Shown one piece after another: positions 43,936-52,935 of a DNA stretch of 64,000 nucleotides; position 1 is the stretch's first letter, and each line of letters begins with the position of its first letter. A program made the translations under genes and the position numbers. Origin of the DNA: an uncultured Eubacteriales bacterium (lineage in GTDB: Bacteria > Bacillota > Clostridia > Lachnospirales > Lachnospiraceae); assembly GCA_949284175.1 (NCBI GenBank), contig CASDVE010000008.1, forward strand, positions 46,290 to 110,289. The letters run 5' to 3'. Under the pieces are notes generated by a model. The model worked only from the letters and a program-made list of their open reading frames with translations, had not been told where the DNA came from and did not search any database.

Positions 43936-44083
43936 TTAGAAATAAAATTCACTTCCTTCCTCCTATCGTGTTATAATATAAACAAAGATACTAAAACAAA
44001 TAATTTCATTTGCGTATCTTATGGATGAACTGTGAAAAATACGATTCACAACTAATATTTTTCATATGCAGGAGGTATTTTAC

Positions 44084-44971
44084 ATGATTGCAGAAATTAA
44101 AAACCAATTTGCCAGTGCAAAAATTGACAGCATTGGAGCACAACTCATTTCTTTCAAAGATGCCAGTGACAAAGAATACATATGGCAAAGAAATGCCGAT
44201 ATTTGGGGAAGTTGTTCTCCCATTCTCTTTCCGATTGTGGGAAATTGTAGGGACAATCAAACGATAATAGAGGGCAATACTTATACCATTCCAAAGCATG
44301 GACCTTGTAGAACCATTGATTTTCACTTAAAAGAACACTCCAAAACTTCTGTTGTATTTTCCATTACACAAAAAGACTTTCCTTCTGGGATGTATCCATA
44401 TTTATTTGAACTCATTATTAGCTACACCTTAGTGGAAAAGACATTGCATTTTACGGTTACTGTCAACAATCAAGATACGAAACAAATTGCTTATTGCCTA
44501 GGACTTCATCCTGCCATTAACTGTCCTTTATATGAAAATGAAACGTTTGAAGACTATGTGCTTCGTTTTCCCCAAAAGCAACTTCATGGCTACCGCAAAT
44601 ATGATTTAGAAGCCCTACAATTTGATATGAACGAGGAATGCCCTTTCCCTTCTGAGGACGGCATGAACATTCCTTTAAGCCATGAATTATTTAAATTTGA
44701 TGCTCTTTGGTTTGACCGCCCAACGTCCTACGAAGTGGATGTTATAAATCCAAAGACAGGAAAAGGCATTCATGCCACATACCAGGACTTTGAAACTATC
44801 GCTTTTTGGACAAAATATAACAAAGAAGCCACTTATATTTGCATTGAGCCTTGGAATGGTTCTGCCGCTTGTTCTGATGAAGACAACGAATTTTTGCATA
44901 AAAATCATGTTCAATGCTTAGAATCCAATCGTTCTAAATCTTATCGTTTAACTTTAACTATTTTAAATTGA
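44084..44971 (+). CDS. Aldose 1-epimerase family protein (LacX-like)
   Basis: A 295-residue galactose mutarotase-fold protein. Typical features are the start IAEIKNQFASAKIDSIGAQL, LFPIVGNCRDNQ near residue 50, the catalytic-type His in LGLHPAINCP near 140 and CIEPWNG near 260. It interconverts sugar anomers or acts on hexose-6-phosphates. The ATG at 44084 follows GCAGGAGG; the frame to 44066 has no site. It is monocistronic, near the sugar loci, with no proven partner. Confidence 0.9.
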   Translation: MIAEIKNQFASAKIDSIGAQLISFKDASDKEYIWQRNADIWGSCSPILFPIVGNCRDNQTIIEGNTYTIPKHGPCRTIDFHLKEHSKTSVVFSITQKDFPSGMYPYLFELIISYTLVEKTLHFTVTVNNQDTKQIAYCLGLHPAINCPLYENETFEDYVLRFPQKQLHGYRKYDLEALQFDMNEECPFPSEDGMNIPLSHELFKFDALWFDRPTSYEVDVINPKTGKGIHATYQDFETIAFWTKYNKEATYICIEPWNGSAACSDEDNEFLHKNHVQCLESNRSKSYRLTLTILN

Positions 44972-45056
44972 AGTTAAAATCATTCCTCATCCATTGGTTT
45001 TAATAGAAATAGCCATAAGTTCTTTCTTATGATTATTTAAGCAAGGAGGTATGAAT

Positions 45057-45725
45057 ATGATAAAAAAATTAGGAGCCATTTTATTAGCGAGTGCTTTGAT
45101 TTTTCAGTGCACTACCCCAGTTATGGCAAAGGAAACAAATGTAGAAATGATAAACATGAACCAAGCATCTGAAATCGTAAACACATTACCAACAAGTCAA
45201 CTCTATTATGGAACAATAACAGCAATCCAAAAAGACAAAAAACAAGGCATTACAAGTATCACTACAAAATCTAAACAATATGGGGAAATGATATTCCATC
45301 TTTCAAAAACTACGGTTTGGATTGATGGAAAAAATCGAATTGCTAGTAGTTCTTCGAATTTAAAGGTAGGTGAATCTATCTATTTATTCCATAGTCCTAT
45401 TACGACAAGATCTCTCCCTCCACAAACTTCTGCCTTTGTAGTGATAAGAAATATTCCACAAGATACCATGTGTCCACAATATGTCATTGTTGATACCGTT
45501 GAAAAACAAAAGGATGGAAGATTACAAATAACGACAAAAGATGGAGAAATGATATTGTTGCTTGATGAACAAACCTCACTCACTCCTTATCGCACGAAAA
45601 ATATCGTAGGATTGGATGATATAAAACAGGGCGATCGTTTACTAGTATGGTATTCCATCGTAGGAATAAGCTATCCTGCTAAAGTATATCCAGAACAAGT
45701 TATGCTATTGCCAAATATAAATTAA
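45057..45725 (+). CDS. Secreted protein of unknown function
   Basis: A 222-residue protein with a clear signal peptide (hydrophobic stretch LGAILLASALIFQ and an Ala-type cleavage site PVMAKE near residue 26). The mature part contains two similar beta-rich units (TAIQKDKKQGITSITTKS and VEKQKDGRLQITTKDG) that may be an internal repeat of a small beta-barrel fold. I do not recognise a family. The second ATG (45057) is better placed after GCAAGGAGG than the first (45051). A strong terminator follows at 45856-45902. Confidence 0.78.
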   Translation: MIKKLGAILLASALIFQCTTPVMAKETNVEMINMNQASEIVNTLPTSQLYYGTITAIQKDKKQGITSITTKSKQYGEMIFHLSKTTVWIDGKNRIASSSSNLKVGESIYLFHSPITTRSLPPQTSAFVVIRNIPQDTMCPQYVIVDTVEKQKDGRLQITTKDGEMILLLDEQTSLTPYRTKNIVGLDDIKQGDRLLVWYSIVGISYPAKVYPEQVMLLPNIN

Positions 45726-45749
45726 ACGAACGATAGGTAACTCATTACC

Positions 45750-45855
45750 TTCATGTAAACGATGAGAAGCACGCTTTGCGAACTTCTCACGTTCGCGGGC
45801 AGTCGTCATAAACTTATGCAAGCACAGTTTCTGACTCGTTGCCTTCGCGTAAAAC
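45750..45855 (+). repeat. Dispersed intergenic repeat copy B
   Basis: It starts TTCATGTAAACGATGAGAAG and ends near CTCGTTGCCTTCGCGTAAAAC, aligning over its full length with copy A (14633-14740). It contains GAGAAG.. and ..CTTCTC inverted arms (GATGAGAAGC / AACTTCTCAC). It lies between the secreted-protein stop and a terminator. Confidence 0.75.
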
Positions 45856-45902
45856 AAAAAAACGCAGTGGACGTAATCTCTTACGTTCACTGCGTTTTTT
45901 TC
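45856..45902. terminator. Bidirectional terminator before tRNA-Leu
   Basis: A 16-bp stem AACGCAGTGGACGTAA / TTACGTTCACTGCGTT (one G.T pair) has a 4-nt loop and T runs on both sides. It ends the secreted-protein transcript (plus) and the tRNA transcript (minus). Confidence 0.9.
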
Positions 45903-45911
45903 ATATATCAA

Positions 45912-45997
45912 TGCCGGCGACCGGAATCGAACCGGTACGGGAGATTAGTCCCGCAGGATTTTAAGTCCTGTGCGTCTGCCAGTTCCGCCACGCCGGC
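45912..45997 (-). tRNA. tRNA-Leu (anticodon TAA)
   Basis: Cloverleaf with a long variable arm. Acceptor GCCGGCG/CGCCGGC, discriminator A, anticodon loop CTTAAAA between CAGGA and TCCTG, and T loop TTCGATT. CCA is not encoded. Confidence 0.96.
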
Positions 45998-46033
45998 ATA
46001 AAAGAAAAGACCTAAGTGGTCTTTCTCTTTTAA

Positions 46034-46115
46034 TGGATGGAGAAGGATTCGAACCTTCGAAGTCGTCGACAACAGATTTACAGTCTGCCCCCTTTGGCCA
46101 CTCGGGAATCCATCC
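46034..46115 (-). tRNA. tRNA-Tyr (anticodon GTA)
   Basis: Cloverleaf with a long variable arm. Acceptor GGATGGA/TCCATCC, anticodon loop CTGTAAA between CAGA and TCTG, and T loop TTCGAAT. CCA is not encoded. First gene of a two-tRNA transcript with tRNA-Leu. Confidence 0.96.
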
Positions 46116-46137
46116 ATTTCATATCTGACAGTTTCTT

Positions 46138-46166
46138 ATTATACTAAACTATCAGATAGAATGCAA
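46138..46166 (-). promoter_or_regulatory. Promoter of the tRNA-Tyr/tRNA-Leu transcript
   Basis: TTGCAT (46161-46166), a 17-bp spacer and TATAAT (46138-46143) on the minus strand, 22 bp before the mature tRNA-Tyr. Confidence 0.8.
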
Positions 46167-46343
46167 GAACTTTTTTTATTTTTTCTAACAAATCTTATAA
46201 AATACTATTCTATTTCTTACTATACTTGATTAAACACCATAATATGATATTTTATATTCTCATACGTCCCCAATTCTCTTTGTTGCTTGCTCCAATAATC
46301 GTTTCATCTTAACTAATTCCATCTCATATCCTCCTAATCATAC

Positions 46344-46432
46344 TCCATGTAACAATAAGAAATACGTTTCACCAGCTTCTCATGTTGATGAGCAATCCAT
46401 ATAAGAGCATAAATAGGTTCTCTAAAATATCG
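46344..46432 (+). repeat. Dispersed intergenic repeat copy D (divergent)
   Basis: The stretch TCCATGTAACAATAAGAAAT, then CTTCTCATGTT and CCATATAAGAGCATAAATAG, shows blockwise similarity to copies A and B with small gaps. Confidence 0.5.
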
Positions 46433-46467
46433 ATGGAGCTATAAGCCACAGCCCTAGGTTTTTATCT

Positions 46468-48591
46468 TCACTTTTTTTTCAAAACAATTCCGCTTATCGG
46501 TGGCATTTTAATCAAAAGATCTTTGGAACAGACAGAATACGTAATCGGCTCTGTTGTGTACATCTTTTCCGTTGACAGCATACATTGCTCCATACACTCT
46601 CCATTTAACATCCCAATTTGCCACACAGGAATCGCAATCTCTTTTTCCTCTTCTAAGTTATTAATCGCAATGACGTACTTTTCCTCTTTTGTAAAACGCC
46701 CATAGGAAATCATGCCATATTCCCCATGTAATAACTTCAAAGAACCGATCCTTAATGCCTTAGATTTTTTATGAATTTTTATCATTTCCTTATGGAACTC
46801 AATCAATTCTTGGTCTTCTTTTCCCCATGGATAACTTCTTCGATTATCAGGATCTGTCCAACCACATACGCCAGCTTCATCACCATAATAAATCGTAGGT
46901 GCTCCTGGCCACGTCATTTGCATAATAACCGCTTCCTTGAACACACCTTTTTTAATTCCTTCACTGGCGGATTCTGGCCCTGCTGTTTGCACTCTTCCCA
47001 CTCTTCCATTGGTTCTTGTTAAAAAACGAGAGTGATCATGGTTTGATAGCTGATTCATGGCTACTTGCAATGACTGGGTATGAAATCTTGACATATGATG
47101 AGTCATAGCCCCTTGAAAGGAATCATAATTATTTTTTAAATCTTCCCGATACTCATCACTATGTTTCTCCACGCCAGTCAAAAACCAAGTAATGGGCTCC
47201 ATAAACGCGTCATAGTTCATAACCGTATCCCATTGATCTCCTTGAAGCCATGTTCCTGCATCTCCATAATGCTCGGCTAAAATAATGGCATCCGGATTCG
47301 CCTCTTTGACAACCCGTCTAAAATCTCTCCAGAACTTATGGTTATACTCTCCTGAATGTCCTAAATCAGCAGCAACATCTAAACGCCATCCATCCACATT
47401 ATAAGGCGGAGAAACCCATTTTTTTGCGATATCCATAATATATTCATAGAGTGTATCTGACGCCTCATAATTGAGCTTTGGAAGGGTATCATGCCCCCAC
47501 CAGCCATCATAAGAGGAATTATAAGGCCATGCGTTTTCATTAAAGAATTGAAAAAAACTCCGATAAGGACTATTTTCATCCACATAAGCACCCTTTTCAT
47601 AGCCCTCTTCTTTTTCATAAATCCGTTCTCGATCAAGCCACTTATTAAAAGAACCACAGTGATTAAACACACCATCTAAAATGACTTTCATGCCTCTTTT
47701 GTGGATCTCCTCTACCAGTTCTATAAAAAAAGAATTGCTGGCCTCTAAATTGGTTTTATCCGTTACACGACAAATATAACGAGATGCCTTGCTATTCTCC
47801 TTTTCCCAATCTGGCAAACATTGCCCTTCGTCTTTTAGAATCACTCCATAATGAGGATCGATATAATCATAGTCTTGAATATCATATTTATGATTAGAAG
47901 GAGAAACAAAAATAGGATTAAAGTAAAGCACCTCCACACCAAGACTTTGTAAATAATCCAATTTTTCTTTTACTCCTTTTAAATCTCCGCCATAAAATTC
48001 CCGAACTCCCATATAAGCAGGAAACTTTTCCCAATCCTTTATTTTTGAAGTATAATCTCCAATATAAAAATACTCCCGATCTTCCACATCGTTGCTCGTA
48101 TCACCATTATAAAACCGATCCACAAAGATCTGATACATTACAGCACCTTTTGCCCAATCAGGTGTCTTATAACCGGGCGAAATTCGAAAATTATAATATT
48201 CAATGGGTTCATCCATCACGCCTCGACTATTATAATAACAAGTGGCCATTCCTGCTTTTAATTCAAAGTAATATTCTGTTTGATGTTGGCTTTTAGGAAT
48301 GATCGCCTCATAGTAATCAAAGAGTTTGTCACAACAAATTCTTTTGGCTTTTATTTTGTGAATTTCCTCTTGGTTTTTATAAATTAAAGTGACCACTTCA
48401 ACATTTTCTCTTTCTGTCCGAATGCGTACTCTCACATCTTCATCAGCCATCGGCTCTTGTGGAATCCTATAATTCATAGAGCCATCGGAAAATAAAGCCT
48501 GATCGTTCAGCATAGGTTTTACATTACCTGTGTAAATTTGCACCTTTTGGCTATGGCTTAATTCACTAAATGAAAAATCTATATCTATCAT
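46468..48591 (-). CDS. GH13 alpha-glucan hydrolase (neopullulanase/cyclomaltodextrinase-like)
   Basis: A 707-residue cytosolic GH13 enzyme, without a signal peptide. It has an N-terminal Ig-like/CBM34 domain (about residues 1-140), the (beta/alpha)8 catalytic domain (about 150-610) and a C-terminal beta domain. Catalytic regions are DGVFNHCG, GWRLDVAADLG (nucleophile Asp), AEHYGDA (acid/base Glu) and LSNHDHSR. The overall plan resembles the neopullulanase/maltogenic amylase group that opens cyclodextrins or trims maltodextrins to maltose. Monocistronic, no transporter beside it. Confidence 0.9.
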   Translation of the reverse strand: MIDIDFSFSELSHSQKVQIYTGNVKPMLNDQALFSDGSMNYRIPQEPMADEDVRVRIRTERENVEVVTLIYKNQEEIHKIKAKRICCDKLFDYYEAIIPKSQHQTEYYFELKAGMATCYYNSRGVMDEPIEYYNFRISPGYKTPDWAKGAVMYQIFVDRFYNGDTSNDVEDREYFYIGDYTSKIKDWEKFPAYMGVREFYGGDLKGVKEKLDYLQSLGVEVLYFNPIFVSPSNHKYDIQDYDYIDPHYGVILKDEGQCLPDWEKENSKASRYICRVTDKTNLEASNSFFIELVEEIHKRGMKVILDGVFNHCGSFNKWLDRERIYEKEEGYEKGAYVDENSPYRSFFQFFNENAWPYNSSYDGWWGHDTLPKLNYEASDTLYEYIMDIAKKWVSPPYNVDGWRLDVAADLGHSGEYNHKFWRDFRRVVKEANPDAIILAEHYGDAGTWLQGDQWDTVMNYDAFMEPITWFLTGVEKHSDEYREDLKNNYDSFQGAMTHHMSRFHTQSLQVAMNQLSNHDHSRFLTRTNGRVGRVQTAGPESASEGIKKGVFKEAVIMQMTWPGAPTIYYGDEAGVCGWTDPDNRRSYPWGKEDQELIEFHKEMIKIHKKSKALRIGSLKLLHGEYGMISYGRFTKEEKYVIAINNLEEEKEIAIPVWQIGMLNGECMEQCMLSTEKMYTTEPITYSVCSKDLLIKMPPISGIVLKKK

Positions 48592-48922
48592 ACAATTCCT
48601 ACTTTCTGCTTTCTAATTGCAACGAGAATAAAGTTTCATAACCCTTTTTTACTATTTTTTACTCTTACTTTCATTCTATACCAGTATTTCTAATTTAACA
48701 ATTCGTTTTTGGGATTTTTTTAGACACGTAAAAAGGACAGCTTCCGAACGCTGTCCTTTTTGGAGAAGGTATTTTTGTTACTTATGGGGTGTAGCAAAAA
48801 CTATATAATGTATTGGGGGGGGTTACATTCTTAATTATAACAACTTTTCAAATTAAGTGTGCATAAACTTCAACAAAAATTTAATTTTTTTTTGTATATA
48901 TTGGATACCCATTATTCCACAT
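48592..48922. other. Gene-free gap between GH13 and ftsH
   Basis: It holds the ftsH terminator and, at 48815-48822, a run of eight G's. No ORF or RNA gene is seen. Confidence 0.5.
48728..48763 (-). terminator. Terminator downstream of ftsH
   Basis: Stem AAAAAGGACAGC / GCTGTCCTTTTT with an 8-nt loop. It is about 160 bp beyond the ftsH stop and works in either direction. Confidence 0.8.
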
Positions 48923-50782
48923 TTATCTATTTTTCATAAGAGAAACCGTAGAATCATCCTTTTCTGCATCCAATATAAACAATGCTTCAAACTCTTCTCT
49001 GTCAATTCTTTCCTTTTGAATTAACAGTTCGGCGCACTTATGAAGAATATCTATATGCTCTACAAGAATTTTTTTCGCATCATTATAACATTCATCAATA
49101 ATTCTTCTGATCTCTTCATCAATAACCGTAGCAACATTTTCGCCATAGCTTCTTTGATGTCCTATCTCTCTTCCTATGAAGACTTCATCACTATCCCCTT
49201 CTGAATAGTTGATCATACCAATCCGATCGGACATACCATACTCGGTCACCATCGCTCTTGCTGTTTTCGTTGCCACTTTGATATCCTGAGATGCCCCTGT
49301 TGTAACATCATCAAAAATAAGCTCTTCTGCAATTCTTCCACCAAGACTCACTTTAATATCTTGAATCATTTTATTTTTTGTATTAAAGACATTATCGTTT
49401 TCTGGCAGTGGCATTGTATAGCCTGCCGCTCCAACTCCTGTCGGAATAATCGATACAGTATAAACAGGTCCTACATCCGGCAATAAATGGAATAATAGTG
49501 CATGACCCGCCTCATGATAGGCTGTAATTCGTTTTTCTTTCTCAGGAACAAGACGGCTCTTCTTTTCTGCACCAATTCCCACTTTAATGAAGGCTTTATC
49601 CACATCTTCTTTTTGAATATAACGCCTATCAGAGCGAGCTGCATAAATAGCCGCTTCGTTCATTAAGTTCTCAAGATCTGCACCGGCAAATCCAGCTGTT
49701 GTTCTTGCAATCTGTTCTAAATCCACATCTTCTGAAAGTGGTTTTCCTTTTGTATGAACTTTTAGAATCTCTTCTCTTCCTCGAACATCCGGTCTTCCAA
49801 CAGCAACTTTTCTGTCAAAACGTCCCGGACGAAGAATCGCTGGATCTAAAATGTCCACGCGGTTTGTGGCAGCCATAACGATGATTCCTTCATTGACACC
49901 AAATCCATCCATCTCAACAAGCAATTGATTTAATGTCTGCTCTCTTTCATCGTGTCCACCACCAAGACCAGCACCTCTTCTTCTTGCCACTGCATCGATC
50001 TCATCAATAAAAATAATACATGGTGCGTTCTTCTTTCCTTCTTCAAATAAGTCACGAACACGAGAAGCACCAACACCTACAAACATTTCTACGAAATCAG
50101 AACCAGAAATGCTAAAGAATGGAACACCGGCTTCTCCTGCTACTGCCTTTGCAAGCAGTGTCTTACCAGTTCCTGGAGGCCCTACAAGAAGGACACCCTT
50201 TGGGATCCTAGCCCCTACATTCATGTATTTACCTGGACTTCTTAAAAAGTCCACCACTTCTTTTAACTCTTCTTTTTCTTCCTGTAAACCAGCTACATTT
50301 TCAAACGTGATATTGGTCTGTCCACCTGTTGTCATCTTGGCACGACTTTTACCAAAGTTCATCATTTTGTTATTTCCACCGCCGGATTGAGCCGCCATCA
50401 TATTAAACAACAGTAAAATAACACCAAATCCTAAAATATATGGGAGAATGGTAAATAAAATGCTTGGACGATCTACATCCTGTGTCACCACTTTATCTCC
50501 AAGTCCATGCTCATAGGCATAATCCGCAACCTCATTTACATCCGTATAATAAAATTGCTCCTTCTCTCCATTCTTTAACTGCACAGAAATTTCACCTGTT
50601 GGTGTTTCCTGATTTGGTTTTATTATCACTTTTTCCACGTTTCCAGCTTCTATGTCCTGTTGAAAATTATAGTATTCATAGCCAGATCGAAGATTTCTAC
50701 TAAAATCACTAATAAATATGGTGACCCCAATAATAATGATAATAATTAAATAAAAACTTAAATTACTCCGTCTTTTATTCAC
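48923..50782 (-). CDS. ftsH: ATP-dependent zinc metalloprotease FtsH
   Basis: A 619-residue membrane AAA+ protease. It has two N-terminal membrane helices (about residues 9-26 and 110-126) flanking an extracytoplasmic domain, Walker A GPPGTGKT near residue 200, Walker [10 protein letters not shown] near 257, [14 protein letters not shown] near 315 and the zinc motif HEAGH near 423. It degrades membrane and regulatory proteins and is needed for sporulation in Bacillus. It is the last gene of the tilS-hpt-ftsH set, 27 bp after hpt, the standard Firmicutes order. Confidence 0.97.
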   Translation of the reverse strand: MNKRRSNLSFYLIIIIIIGVTIFISDFSRNLRSGYEYYNFQQDIEAGNVEKVIIKPNQETPTGEISVQLKNGEKEQFYYTDVNEVADYAYEHGLGDKVVTQDVDRPSILFTILPYILGFGVILLLFNMMAAQSGGGNNKMMNFGKSRAKMTTGGQTNITFENVAGLQEEKEELKEVVDFLRSPGKYMNVGARIPKGVLLVGPPGTGKTLLAKAVAGEAGVPFFSISGSDFVEMFVGVGASRVRDLFEEGKKNAPCIIFIDEIDAVARRRGAGLGGGHDEREQTLNQLLVEMDGFGVNEGIIVMAATNRVDILDPAILRPGRFDRKVAVGRPDVRGREEILKVHTKGKPLSEDVDLEQIARTTAGFAGADLENLMNEAAIYAARSDRRYIQKEDVDKAFIKVGIGAEKKSRLVPEKEKRITAYHEAGHALLFHLLPDVGPVYTVSIIPTGVGAAGYTMPLPENDNVFNTKNKMIQDIKVSLGGRIAEELIFDDVTTGASQDIKVATKTARAMVTEYGMSDRIGMINYSEGDSDEVFIGREIGHQRSYGENVATVIDEEIRRIIDECYNDAKKILVEHIDILHKCAELLIQKERIDREEFEALFILDAEKDDSTVSLMKNR

Positions 50783-50809
50783 CTGTCTCCTCCTTTTTCT
50801 TTTTTATTT

Positions 50810-51325
50810 TTATTCTACCACTCCAATATAAGGTAAATTACGATATTGTTGTGCAAAATCCAGTCCATATCCCACTACAAATTCATCTGGAATTTCAAAC
50901 CCTGTATAATCCACACTCACATCATGTGTTCTTCTATCTGGTTTATCAAGAAGTGTACAAAGTTTTAAACTGTTTGGTTTTCTTTGCATCAGGGTTGGCA
51001 TTAAATAGCTAAGTGTTCTTCCAGAGTCGATGATGTCTTCCACTAAAATAACATCTTTTCCTTCGATATTTTCATCCAAATCTTTTGTAATCTTAACAAC
51101 CCCTGATGATGATTTTTCATTACCATAGCTAGACACACACATAAAATCCATTGTGACTGGAACTGTAATTCTCTTTGCTAATTCACATGTAAAGAATACG
51201 CTTCCTTTTAAAACACAAATGAGATGTACTGCTTTTCCTTCATATTCTTTGCTAATGAGTTCTCCCATTTCACGAATCTTTGCATCCAATTCTTCCTCTG
51301 CTATCATAACACGAATCTTATCCAT
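50810..51325 (-). CDS. hpt: Hypoxanthine-guanine phosphoribosyltransferase
   Basis: A 171-residue purine salvage enzyme converting hypoxanthine or guanine plus PRPP to the nucleotide. The PRPP motif VILVEDIIDSGRTL is near residue 87 and the base region DFVVGYG-like DEFVVGYGLDFAQ is near 147. The ATG at 51325 has AAAGGAGAAC and overlaps the tilS stop by 8 bp, giving translational coupling. The longer frame to 51361 lies inside tilS. Confidence 0.96.
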   Translation of the reverse strand: MDKIRVMIAEEELDAKIREMGELISKEYEGKAVHLICVLKGSVFFTCELAKRITVPVTMDFMCVSSYGNEKSSSGVVKITKDLDENIEGKDVILVEDIIDSGRTLSYLMPTLMQRKPNSLKLCTLLDKPDRRTHDVSVDYTGFEIPDEFVVGYGLDFAQQYRNLPYIGVVE

Positions 51326-52763
51326 TTTTGTTCTCCTTTGTCTTTTTCTCATATTCAACAAGCAAAACTCGTTTTGTCGTCACTTCGACTTTGTATTCTG
51401 CTCCAATTCGATACCCAAGCACCCATAAAATCCCTTTTTCATCGGCAAGAATTGGAATGCTATCTCGTTTCTGCCTCGGAATTTTTTCATCAATAAAAAA
51501 TCGTCGCAATGGTTTATGCTTACTCCCCTTACCGATATTTAGTTCATCTTGGCTTCTTCTTGTACGAATATGAAGTCTACCCTTAATCTTATCATAATCG
51601 AACATTTTTTTGTAGGTATCTTTTAAAATTATTTGAGCAAAATTGTGTTCATCCGACCAAAGTTCTGTTGCCTCTTTTACTGTTATGCGAATTTTTCCTT
51701 GTATTTCTTCCAAAAACCGTTCACAAGGAATGGATAATTCGTAGTCATAGCCCTCTTCTTTTCCTTGTTGCTCCTTCTCTTTCCATGTAAAAATAAGATT
51801 CTGATAGTCTTTTTTTACAATTAAGTTATCTGGTAATACTACCTGTTTTCCAGTATCCCCATATAAAAGAGATTTTAGGCTTTCTATATGAGAAAATCCT
51901 ATATTTTTTTTCCCTATCAGTTCAAACACTGCATACTTTAACACTTCTAATTGGAGATATGGATGCAACTGGCATAGTGGATTGCTTTGAAGAACCAACC
52001 CCTTTTTTCCATCCTTTTCTATGTCCTCTTCCATAAGACAGGCATGGAATGCCTTTTTTGTTTCCTCTTTTATATAGTCATTGGCAAGAGATATGAGATC
52101 CGCTGTTTGACAGATATGAGCCACTGCTTCTTCATTCACCTGCTCTAACATAGGAACCCACTCATTTCTTATCCTATTTCTTGTATAAATCAACGCATCG
52201 TTTGTTTCATCCAGTCGATATGGTAGACTTCTTTTTTCCAAATATGTGAGAATTTCTTTTCTCGTAACGCATAATAGAGGACGAATGATATGCTCCCTTT
52301 TGGGGGACATTCCAGAAAGCCCTGATAATCCACTTCCTCGAACTAAGTGAAATAGCACAGTTTCCGCTTGATCATTGCCATGATGTGCCACAGCAATGTT
52401 ATCACTCTTCGTTTCCCTCATCACTTGTTCCATCCGCTCATATCGGCATAGTCGTCCAGCTTCCTCTACACTGATTTTCTCTTCTTTTGCTCTTTTTGCA
52501 ACTGGTTCATGGAAACAATAACAAGGAACTTTAAAAGAGTCACAAAGCTGTTTTGTAAACCTTTCATCCAGATCCGCATTTTTTCCTCGCAATCCATGAT
52601 GAATATGCACCGCATATAAAGATAAATTCATCTCTTCTTTCATTCTACACAAAATATCAAGCAAACAAACAGAATCAGGACCGCCAGAGATGCCTATTAC
52701 AACTCGACTGTCCTGTTTCACAATTCTATGCTCTTTGCAATATTCTTTTACTTTTTCGTACAT
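51318..52763 (-). CDS. tilS: tRNA(Ile)-lysidine synthase TilS
   Basis: A 481-residue ATP-dependent enzyme that modifies C34 of the CAU-anticodon tRNA(Ile) to lysidine. The PP-loop SGGPDS (residues 26-31) begins the N-terminal domain, with HIHHGLRG and VAHHGNDQAETVLFHLVRG after it, and a substrate-binding C-terminal part. Length is typical for Firmicutes. It lies between spoIIE and hpt. Confidence 0.96.
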   Translation of the reverse strand: MYEKVKEYCKEHRIVKQDSRVVIGISGGPDSVCLLDILCRMKEEMNLSLYAVHIHHGLRGKNADLDERFTKQLCDSFKVPCYCFHEPVAKRAKEEKISVEEAGRLCRYERMEQVMRETKSDNIAVAHHGNDQAETVLFHLVRGSGLSGLSGMSPKREHIIRPLLCVTRKEILTYLEKRSLPYRLDETNDALIYTRNRIRNEWVPMLEQVNEEAVAHICQTADLISLANDYIKEETKKAFHACLMEEDIEKDGKKGLVLQSNPLCQLHPYLQLEVLKYAVFELIGKKNIGFSHIESLKSLLYGDTGKQVVLPDNLIVKKDYQNLIFTWKEKEQQGKEEGYDYELSIPCERFLEEIQGKIRITVKEATELWSDEHNFAQIILKDTYKKMFDYDKIKGRLHIRTRRSQDELNIGKGSKHKPLRRFFIDEKIPRQKRDSIPILADEKGILWVLGYRIGAEYKVEVTTKRVLLVEYEKKTKENKNG

Positions 52764-52935
52764 TCTTATTTCCTTTTTCTTTTATCCAACCTGTTGATTA
52801 GTTCTGTTCTTTCGTCCTTTTTATATCCTGATCATGGCTCATGATCTTGTTGCATTATATTCTATTTTTTTTATTTTTCTTTATAATCTTGTTTTATTGT
52901 ACTGGATCTCTAGGAGAAAATCAACCATATGCACC

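Larger units (their letters stand above)
46116..46467. other. Gene-free gap
   Basis: It holds the tRNA promoter (46138-46166) and a divergent repeat copy (46344-46432). No ORF is supported. Confidence 0.5.

Noticed and set aside
45908..46117. ORF of 69 codons over tRNA-Leu and tRNA-Tyr
   Set aside because: It overlaps two complete tRNAs. Its phrases, such as FPSGQRGQTVN, are the usual translations of tRNA sequence.
48815..48822. Run of eight G's after the ftsH terminator
   Set aside because: Probably a homopolymer of no function or an assembly-sensitive site; no second G tract nearby to form a quadruplex.
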